From Cryptomeria japonica (lineage: Eukaryota; Streptophyta; Pinopsida; Cupressales; Cupressaceae): a stretch of DNA of 64,000 nt. How positions within the stretch are numbered: position 1 is the first letter of the stretch; every line of letters begins with the position of its first letter. The position numbers and the translations under genes were made by a program. Where the stretch lies: contig NC_081409.1 in assembly GCF_030272615.1 (NCBI RefSeq), positions 531,279,791 through 531,343,790 of the forward strand. Reading direction: 5' to 3'. Under the pieces are notes generated by a model, which had not been told where the DNA came from, did no database searches, and saw nothing but the letters and a program-made list of their open reading frames with translations. This document shows, piece after piece, positions 55,166 through 64,000 of the stretch.

Positions 55166-58100
55166 CTAAAGCGCTTCACTTCACTCCTTGCATTTGGCAT
55201 CTTCATTCTTCTCTTGCGTTGAAATCTCTTGGCGCTGCCGTTACTCTATGTGTAGTCGAGGGTTTTGCTCATTCGAATGCTTGAATGGAGGTTCTGGAAG
55301 AATTTGCAAGCGATACTCATTGGTGAAGGGCATATTTTGACAATTTTCTATGAGTTGGATGCCACCATGGCTAGATTTCTCCTCCTGAGGGTTCGAATCC
55401 TGGAAATAATCTGCAGATTCCCACTTTATTAACTGGCTGCTTTAGGTAAGCTTCATTTTTGCGAAAAATAACAGTCTGAAACTTTAACAATATCATTCTT
55501 TTGTGCATCTACACAAACTGCTCTTTTCCTTAGACGTTTTGATTGCACACGAAACATTCAAAGGGTTTTGTTCATGTTTTAACTGTATTCAGTGCCCCTG
55601 TGCGTGATTCCTTCAGTATGCTGGGACTGTATCACTGTATGCATCATTTTAGGCTGTATCTATTTTCTTTTGAAGTGCTGGAATACTCTTATTGTGACAA
55701 TACTGCTCTTTGATATTCTTTCATGAATGTTACCGAATAATGAGATCATGCCAGGTTATTCTCCTTTGATAAGCACTATCAAAACTCAATACATATCATG
55801 ATTTCATTGTTTCTAGAAGCACTGCTTTTATTCATTATTGTTGCTGTCAATAAATCTGCTTTATGACCGAGAACTAAATCTTATGGATTTGAAAGGTCTT
55901 TTCATGGAATCTTCCACTACTCCTTGACCTCTAACTTGTACCCTAGGGTTTCAAACCCTCAATCAAAGCTTTAAACACTGCCCTATGAGGACCGTAGCCT
56001 GCACTTATTCTTTTATTGTATATACTCAACTCCTACTTGCTTAGCGACTGCAATCTTAAGGGACTGTAACAGTGAGGACTGTGGGAGCTCTTATACCTTT
56101 GAATATGGATAACTTGCTGTTTCTCCTGTTTGGCTTGTAGGATTCAATGCGCTTTTCAAACTTTTGACAGCAATCTCTTAGTCTCATTTGCTCTATCACT
56201 GTCTTTGAAAGTTATCATAAGATGAATGAGTTGGCACTGTTCTTTCTGAAGATTTTTATCAAAACTCTTTATGACTGCCCTTATGAGCAGCTCACTATAA
56301 TGATAAGGAAAAAGACTTTACTGCTCTCTTTGTATGACGTTGACCTCATGAACACTTTTGATTGTAGTGCTGCACTTATGAGTAACATTTATTCTCTGTC
56401 CTCTGGAGATAAGATTGCTCTGTTTGTATCAGAATTATTTCTCTCAGTCGATGGACCAACCATATGATATTCATACGCTAGGCTGCAGGAAAATTGCCCA
56501 GCATACAGACTGAAATTACCCAGTAACAGTGAATATGAATTGCCACAAACTGTGGATGATAGTCTTGTAATTTGACATTGATCAGACCCTATACCTTTTA
56601 CTGCAACCCAACAACTTGATTACTATGATTCTGGAACCCTCTCTCATGACTGTTGAAGGTAAAGCTATGAGTTGAAACAGATTCTTTCCTTGTACAGTGA
56701 ATGTTACTGATCTACCCTTGATTTGAAATGATTTTACTTTGTCAAAACTGAGATGGTATCGTTGATCTGCAGTAGCTGCTCTATGACTGCATATATATCA
56801 GGATTTGATCATGTTCATAGCTCTTTCTTTAAACATTTCTCTGATCTTTGCATCAAATCTGCCTTTGGCTGAGATTTATTGTTAACTGTAGCACTATTTT
56901 TAGAATGTTCTGCTGTTCTGATATCTTTGTAGTCTTCAAGACACCCCATGAATATCCTTTGAACAGCGGATAATTGTCTTCTGTATCTCCTTGGCTGTAG
57001 CTGTCCTAATATCTCAGATTTGCCCTCATGATGTATGTGACTAGTAAACGCTCTTTGTTCTTCTCATATTGTTCTTTAAGAATGTTACTAATATCTTACC
57101 TGATTGTCTTAATCTCTTTATTCACTGTCCTTTTACAACTTTGATTGTTCTTGTATACCGTCCAACTGAGTGCACAATGTCTTCAAGGATGTTGCCTTTG
57201 ACTGTTTTTTTTTTTAAATCTGGGAGTGATTTGATGCTCACTGTTATCTTTTTGCCAAATGGAGTGTCATAGATATCTCTGATGACTGATCTCATATCTC
57301 CTTTTTATCTGAAGTCTGTACCTTATTCAATGAAGAACCCCTATCATCCATCTTTTTGGCTCTTCATCATGGCAGCCTCCTTTTATAGTTGCTCTTCAAA
57401 TGTGCATTATGACTATATATTTGCAGTCTTTTAAAACAATCATACAACTGTGGTATGTCTGGTCATTAAACAATAACTGCAATCTTATTCTTGGACTGCC
57501 TTTGATCATATAACAGTGATATCATTTATTGATGCTCATGAATGCCTTTCATCATCTTCAAACCCCCCTTTGGGTTCTCTATATGCATTATGACTTCATC
57601 TTTTGTCTTTGAAGGTAAAGTGCTGCTTTGAGGATCTATCACTGTGTATTGTCATTTTTAGAACATGATCTTCATTAACCATTGATGCTTTGGCTGCCAT
57701 TTTGCTACTATTTAGGCTTTTGAGTCTCTCATTACTATTTGACCACTGTGATTCATTGAATAAAACTACTTTCTTGACTTCTCATCTATACCTTTGATCG
57801 CTACTCTAAGGTATTGACTGTAAGCATTTATTTTGACCCTTGGATAGGACCATGGTTGACTTTATTGGTTACTAGCCATGCTTGTCCTCTAACTACAATT
57901 ATTATGACAATCATGCAATCTTCCTTATCTCTCTTGTAGGATGGTCTCCGTGAATGAGTGCCCCTCGTTTATGATAGTATGCTGGTACTGACATCTAGGA
58001 CCCACACTTTCCTATCAGCTTACTGCCATGAGCGCCAAGTATTCTTTTATTGTGACTACCGTAGGAGACGGGTAAAGATTGTTGCATCTTTGTCATAATA

Positions 58101-58990
58101 ATCTATCCTTAATATCACAACATGCTGAGCTCAACCCTCATGGGAGCCCATTTACTCCACATGCTGTAATAATAACATCGAATGAAGACAAATGACATAA
58201 TCACCTGCATCTACACAAGGAAACAAACAATATTAAATAAAATATGATGAAGCTTAGAGGCTTCCATTGAGGATCTTATAGCACTCTTATGACATTGCAC
58301 TACCTTTTTGTTCTCTGTTTTTTGTATAACTTGTTCAATGCTCTATCAGGATGGATTATGCATTTTCTGATGTATAAGATGTGTATAGTGATCCCAGGCT
58401 CTAACATCTCTCTTCTATTCACTTGTAGGTATCCAGGGACAGCGGAGCAACACACAGGAGAATTCGACCAAATTCAACAAGCGACCTTCAGGGTTCGTCA
58501 TTCCAAACAATAACGGATCCCTATCCACTTCTTATGATTTTTCCTTTCTTGTTCATCAAATGTATAGTCTATTTTTATATAGCATAGAATAAGTTAATCC
58601 CACGGCTTGCGTGGGAAACTATACACTTGTAATTGAATTTATGAATAAAGAGAGCAAATTTCATATACTGTTGTAAACTCTTGCTTCTTGTAAACACTTG
58701 CATGGTATTCATTTGGTAGCATCTCTCTTGCATGACAACCTGAACATAATCAGATGTGCACTTTTAGTCTTTTAGTGCAACCACTATCCCAGCTCTACCT
58801 AATTGAGCTGGAAGCGAAATTTAGGTAAAAGTTCCATTTGCAAATGTTACATGGATTTGATGAGTTATCATGTTACTGGCGATATTGCTATGTGACCCCA
58901 ATTGAGGAATGATTACTTATGTTTCAATTATATTATATTATATATGTATGCCTAGGTATTGTATGTTTTGGTTGATGCAGGTACAGGGCA
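55166..58990 (+). other. Unassigned; possible spliced non-coding region
   Basis: No protein family recognised. TGCTTTAG|GTAAGC near 55446 resembles a splice donor. TTCACTTGTAG|GT near 58428 and TTGATGCAG|GT near 58982 resemble acceptors. The ~3 kb between is T-rich with no long ORF, as in a plant intron. A hairpin TCCCACG...GCGTGGGA lies near 58600, and an AATAAA at about 58643. This could be a decayed host transcript, or the leader/U5 region of a large retroelement. I do not call a gene. Confidence 0.3.
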
Positions 58991-61131
58991 TCGACTCCAT
59001 CTGGCTCCATAGTTCTGAGCGTGCCCATATCCCCGACGATGGTTACAAGAGATAGCACATTGGCCATTCATGTGACCTAGCCCTAGCCATCATTCCTAAT
59101 TTGGACGATACCCCTAATTGCACATATTTGTACCATCGGTTACCATTTAGGTAATGTCCAGTCATCCTATTGCATATTTGTGAAAGACTAGTAAAGACTG
59201 TTGTGCATAGTTGGTCTTATGTGAATTGTAGTTATTTAATGTGCATATAGTAATGGTATTTTAATATTGCTATGTTGACTTAATATTTCAATGTGCACCA
59301 TGCCTCATGTATTTAATTTAAAGTGATTAGAATATTTTCCCTTGGGGTCATTTTGGAGTTAGTAGGTTTTATAGTTTTAATTTGGTTTTATTATTATTTT
59401 TATCTCCCACTCCAAAAGTGAGCTTATAATTAGTTTTGAGAGCTCGTTTTCACACAGTTTTACTTTCCATGGTTTTTGCTCTCAAAACCCTACTTCTTGG
59501 GGAACTTGGTTGGTTTAGTATGGGAGATTGGGTTGGGGAAATTTTGCGGGCGATGGCTCAAAAGAATTGGATTGGGAATCTCCATAGGCTGTTCGGAAAT
59601 CTCTCCCAAATGCGGTATGTGTGGTGTGTTCTTTCAGTTTGATATTTTCTCCCAACTTGAGGTACCAACTCTTGTCTCCCTCTATTATTGCTCAGTTCAA
59701 ATGGTTTCGATTTGTGTTCAGTAGCTTGTAGAATGTTTTTGAGCAATCTTTCATTTGTATTTGATCAATTGGATGTGTATGTAGATGATTCAATCAATTT
59801 TTGAAAACAATGGTTTTTCGAAGAGAAATGTTGTCCAAATTTTTGTGGGATGGGTGAAATAGTCTTTCAATCATGTTTTTGGGGCGCCATGTAGTAGTTT
59901 TCAAATGGGTGTCCTTCAAATTTTGCTTTCCCCCTTCCATTTTTGTCAAATTGATGCTTCTGAGAACCTAACAAGGCAAAAGGGCGCATCTGCCATGCTA
60001 ATGCACATCTGCCAAAGCAGTGATGTGCATCTAATGTGTAGGGTGGCGCATTTGATTAGCAGCTTGGCACATTTGACTAGATTTAATTTGTAGCTTACGT
60101 TTGCACCTGTTTGGCCTGTAGGTTACTTTCTAAGGCCTAATTGACCTTGATGAGAGTGATTTGTGATAGTTTAAGTATGATTCTATGTTGTGGCACGAAG
60201 ATTTGTGTGTAACCTTGATTTGGGATCGATTGGGATCCGTTCTTGTGGTATTTTCACTAATTGAGTGTGCTATGGTTATGTGTGCACATGGCATTGTAAA
60301 TGTGAATACTATTTGATATGTATTGAGGATTTTGGGCTAAAGTATATGTCTTGCATATTGGTATCTAGTCATTAGTTTCATGTTTTGGATTTCTTGAGCC
60401 TAGGTAGGTAATAGGGCCAATGATGGGAGTGGTGTCCAATGGATGTCGGGGCACAAAGGGGCCACCAGGATAACTCATTGGGAATTTTAGTAATCAAGTG
60501 GAAACTAATGACACATTAACAAAATGAACCAAGATAAAGTGGATGCTCCTCGCATGCCTTGAGTGCTCGTATAGACTAAGGATGAGTTGGGAAGGCCTGG
60601 TCGTCTATGGGCATTGATCTAGCATGATTGGGTCTCCTCGTCTATATGAGAGGACTACTCAATTCCGTGTGAGCCATCCCTTTGAGCTATGCGATGACAC
60701 TCCCCTCTCTTGTTCTCTATGTACCTTGCCCTGTAGATATGAGTAGCACCTGGAAGATGATATGCCTTCCATGTTGATAGTACTCTTTTATGGATGTATG
60801 TGGACTTCTCATATGTTGGCCTTTGGCCTTATTGCCTCCTGATGATTGGTTGACGAGTGGACTCCTTCTTGATACTCTGATGTCACTCTTCCTTGTTGAG
60901 AACACTATTATTGGTTCATGTGATTGACTGCTTGAGGTTTTGGCCTTACCATCTTTTACCTTGATGTGGATTATGTTCTCATTGTTGATGTGCTTCATGT
61001 TGAGTGTTGCTTTATGTTTACTCTTGTGTGGGCCTATTACTCCCCTTGCATGTGTATATGATTGTTCAAGTCGTGTGGCTATCTCCATGAGCACAATGGG
61101 GTGGACCTACAGGTTCCACATGATCGGGTGG
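58991..61131. other. Unassigned DNA
   Basis: Short ORFs only, none with a recognisable motif. Text on both sides of solo LTR G (ending GGTGGCATTG and resuming CCAACCACC) belongs together. Nothing further supported. Confidence 0.3.
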
Positions 61132-61565
61132 CATTGTGTCATGTCCCCTCCTTGATTGTTATATATATCCTAAATGAGGCAAGTATTACTATTGATTAAT
61201 ATAATGATCAACAACGAATGATTATTTGAAGTTTATTTATTTATTAAATAAATTATTTAATTAATATATATTAATATTTATTCTTGAAATGTGATAAAGT
61301 CAATTATTAAAATGATGTTAATATATTAAATAATGTTAAAAGATGAAATGAATTATTAAATAATATTAATATATTAAATAAAATTAATATATGAAATAAA
61401 CTATTAGAAAATGTTAATATATTTAAATATATTAAAAGATGGAAATATGAATTATTAAATGAACATATTTAATATTACATGAAATGTGGTTTGTATAAGA
61501 TTAAGATTAAGTGCATTCTTCGAGAGTTAGACACCACGGGTTTTCCCCTCCAACCCCCCCCCGCA

Positions 61566-61690
61566 GGAAGTGATGGGACGGGAGTCGCAGCCTAGGCTGC
61601 GACTACCGTCACACCCCTTCCCTCGGAAAGGAAGTGGTGGGATGGGAGTCGCAGCCTGGGCTACGACTACCGTCACACCCCTTCCCACGA
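61566..61690. repeat. Two GC-rich repeats with palindromes in LTR G
   Basis: The first copy contains the perfect 20-bp palindrome GTCGCAGCCTAGGCTGCGAC (61584-61603). The second has the same palindrome with two changes. Both end CCGTCACACCCCTTCCC. Confidence 0.85.
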
Positions 61691-62364
61691 AAGGGACCCC
61701 TTGGAGGGACACGACCATCCCCCTCCACGGGTACATAACAAGACAACCGCAGAGACCGTAAGGGGGGCACAGAGAATAGGAAAAAGGAAAGGACTTCAAT
61801 CTAAACTGCGGACTTCAATCTGCAGACGGCGACTACGGTTTACGAACTTCAACAGTAGGCTGTGATCTGCGTACAGGTAAGAGGTGTTATGAGTCATAAG
61901 GTACATATGTGTGTAGACATGTGTGCCACACACACACATATATATTAATGCATATTTATGAATATATATATTACTAAATGTTTACTTATATGTATGTGGC
62001 AATAAATATAGGTATCCATGCAGAATATTTATGTATATCTAGGATCAATATAAAGGATTAAAGAATATGTAAATGTAGACGTAAATTATGGAATGGAAAA
62101 TGATAATGAATCGTAAAATGTAATATGAATAATGTGACTATATGATGGAGGCTATAGGGAGGAAATTCCCTTAGCCTAATGGAGGGATTATGATAATCCC
62201 TAGTAGGCAATATATACTGAGTATCTATATGCATATATGTTATGGCTTGGTTGACAAAGTTCATCCAACAAGAGACGGATCTGGTCGGTCCTCTCTGGTA
62301 GACTTGGATGATGAGATGCATCATCCAAGGCAAGGAATTGATCATATATGATGGTCTTCCTTGG

Positions 62365-62490
62365 TATGGTTTGGGTGTAAGAAATTACATCCAAGACAAG
62401 AATCGAAATAACCTTCGATTTCCTGGTATGGCTTGGCTGTAATAAATTACATCCAAGACAGGAATCGAATTAACCTTCGATTTCCTGGTA
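62365..62490. repeat. Tandem ~62-bp repeats in LTR G
   Basis: Two near-identical units built on TGGTATGGCTTGG, AAATTACATCCAAGACA and TTCGATTTCC; a third partial unit begins at about 62486. Confidence 0.8.
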
Positions 62491-62720
62491 TGGCTTGGAA
62501 CCAAGATGGGTTCCAAGAAGGCGAGCTTCACAGCCACCTAAGGACATGTCCCAGTACTGCACTCGTATCCTTTTTATTAAATAAGAATTGAGATTAGTGT
62601 TAATTAAGTAATTGAAGTTTAATTGCAAGTTAGATTAGTTATATATATATATATTTGTTGTATTCTAACAATCTGTTTTGCAGGACAGTGATCTCTAACT
62701 AGTAGGGTCATTACACATTG

Positions 62721-63365
62721 CCAACCACCATTGGGGATCGGACGACTTGGTTCATGAACGAATCGATGGATTCTACCTCCTTCCTCGGCACTGGATTCTT
62801 CTCATTATCTTCTCTTTCTTGTATGATGTAATCATTTGTATATTGAAGCATGTATTGTATCATCAATCATGTATGTATTAAACACTCCAATTGGAGATGG
62901 ATGTAATTAATATGGTATGGATAAGTATTGCTTCCTGTGTGCCGATGTTGGTATCGGACAGTGGACACTATCTATGCTATTGTATCTTTATTATTTTTTG
63001 ATATATCATGTTGTTATCGTAGGAACATTTCAATTGGTGTTTTAAAATGAATGTAGATGTGTTTGGTTTAGTGTTGGAGGTTAATTTAGTCATCTCCTGG
63101 TTGGACATGAGTTATTGACCCAATCTTGGATGCGTTGCTAAGGTAGTGACATCAGGGAGCCCTTAGAGGTGACTTGAGTTAACTCAGTTGGAGTTTCTAG
63201 AGTTTAGGCTCCCGCATGTGCATAGTTGGTTAACAAATAGATGACTTTATCTAGAGGTTGAGCGTTATACTTGTATGTGTTACGCATGATGACACTTAAT
63301 TACTTCAAAAAAAAAAATCCATGCATTTCTTGTATATTATGCTCTTATCCTCTAGGGTTCCTTGG
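62721..63365. other. Unassigned DNA between LTRs
   Basis: No ORF or element motif supported beyond a T-rich, TATG-rich composition. Confidence 0.3.
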
Positions 63366-63562
63366 CAGGGCGTTACACACACTCTCCAAAAATCTTGGAG
63401 AATCCACCAAAAGTTAGGATTCACTTTGAAAAGTGGCATAAGAGTCCTCTAGATCACATGAGCTCATCACCAACATCAAACATCCCTCTGACAAGATTTA
63501 TGGTCACTAGGAAAGCCGAAGCTCACTACAATGTTGAAGTGACCAAAAATGGGGACATTACA
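63366..63562 (-). repeat. Two LTR-start motifs on the minus strand
   Basis: TGTAACGCCC reads leftward from 63377, preceded on its strand by a purine-rich TTTTTGGAGAGTG, and TGTAATGTCCCC reads leftward from 63562. They match the LTR start seen at 27184, 46292, 48589 and 61137. The bodies of these LTRs are not defined. Confidence 0.4.
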
Positions 63563-64000
63563 TCCTTCTAGCTCTATCAACTCTCTGACAAAATGCCTAT
63601 AAACCAAAACGGAAAATTTGCAATGTTAAGGAAAAATTTGTGAGGGTCAAAACAATTTCTAATAAATATATTGCATATTCTCTATCCTACCAATTGTTTG
63701 TCTATCAAAGACAAGCTTACAAAATCATGAATGTAGTTAAATAAAAGTAGCATCAGTTACTTTTCACCTAAAGAAACCTCAAGATTTCTATGTCTTTCAA
63801 AAAATGTAATAATAGTTAAGGTTTAGACTAGAAAATATCTACTTTGGGTCAGTTCCATGTCTATCTTAAACTCTCTCCTACTTGCTCACCTAGTAACAAA
63901 ACTAATTATGAGGTGATGAATTAATCTTTTCCTCATTATTGTCATTAAAGAAAACTGTTAATTTGTCAATTTATTTCTTTTAAATTTTTCAGATTCCATG
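63563..64000. other. Unassigned AT-rich DNA
   Basis: No supported feature. Confidence 0.3.

Larger units (their letters stand above)
61137..62715 (+). mobile_element. G: solo LTR, 1,579 bp
   Basis: It starts TGTCATGTCCCC at 61137 and ends GGGTCATTACA at 62715, with 5-bp duplications CATTG at 61132-61136 and 62716-62720. A TATAAGA box is at 61494-61500. No internal region or second LTR, so it is a solo LTR. It contains two ~62-bp GC-rich repeats (61566-61690) with palindromes and two ~62-bp repeats at 62365-62490. Confidence 0.85.

Noticed and set aside
60717-61094. Minus-strand ORF of 125 residues
   Set aside because: No recognisable domain, no supporting signals, low-complexity context; expected by chance in 64 kb.
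1-64000. tRNA or rRNA genes
   Set aside because: I saw no cloverleaf-compatible or conserved rRNA segments; the tRNA-like matches are retrotransposon primer sites.

Overview
This window looks like intergenic DNA from a large-genome seed plant. I favour a conifer or other gymnosperm, but nothing in the sequence proves it. I find no intact host gene. Almost every readable protein is a broken piece of an LTR retrotransposon. The DNA is AT-rich, full of old LTRs inserted into one another, and shows only short decayed reading frames between elements.

Layout. (1) 1-5082, minus strand: a non-autonomous LTR element (here C). Its interior carries a decayed PDS5-like cohesin-cofactor fragment, a chromovirus-type gag zinc finger, an acidic ORF and a coiled-coil ORF. 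(2) 5083-9594: unassigned DNA with a small copia-type LTR remnant. (3) 9595-19376, minus strand: a complete but mutated Ty3/gypsy element (H). It has 297-bp LTRs, a TGGCA target duplication, a TGGCGCCGTTGCC primer site, gag, protease, RT/RNase H, integrase, and an extra roughly 700-codon 3' ORF. (4) 19377-43785: an old Ty1/copia element (I) split inside integrase by a gag-protease-only gypsy element (B, LTRs at 21067-22314 and 40586-41748). B contains a 693-bp hAT-like non-autonomous DNA element (26442-27134, 8-bp duplication). It also contains a chromovirus-type LTR (A1), which is itself split by a young, nearly intact copia element (L, 29124-34618, 485-bp LTRs, TTGCC duplication). After A1 comes a second copy of the acidic/coiled-coil cassette seen in C, interrupted by an LTR-like block (D1). 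(5) 43786-48302: a 5'-truncated chromovirus (J) with RT, integrase, chromodomain and one LTR (A2). (6) 48303-50574: further LTR pieces (K, D2). (7) 50580-55160: a 4,581-bp solo LTR (E, minus strand, GAACC duplication) with a regular array of twelve hairpins. (8) 55166-61131: unassigned, with possible splice-like signals. (9) 61137-62715: a solo LTR (G, CATTG duplication). (10) 62716-64000: LTR starts and unassigned sequence.

Three themes stand out. First, a host-gene fragment was captured by a non-autonomous LTR element, and a related non-canonical cassette occurs twice. Second, at least six apparently different LTR families carry hairpin-forming repeats upstream of their TATA boxes. Third, the A-type LTRs carry small conserved stem-loops in the transcribed leader, and one pair shows compensatory base change. 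The element names A-N are mine. All family assignments come from motifs read by eye, not from database searches.
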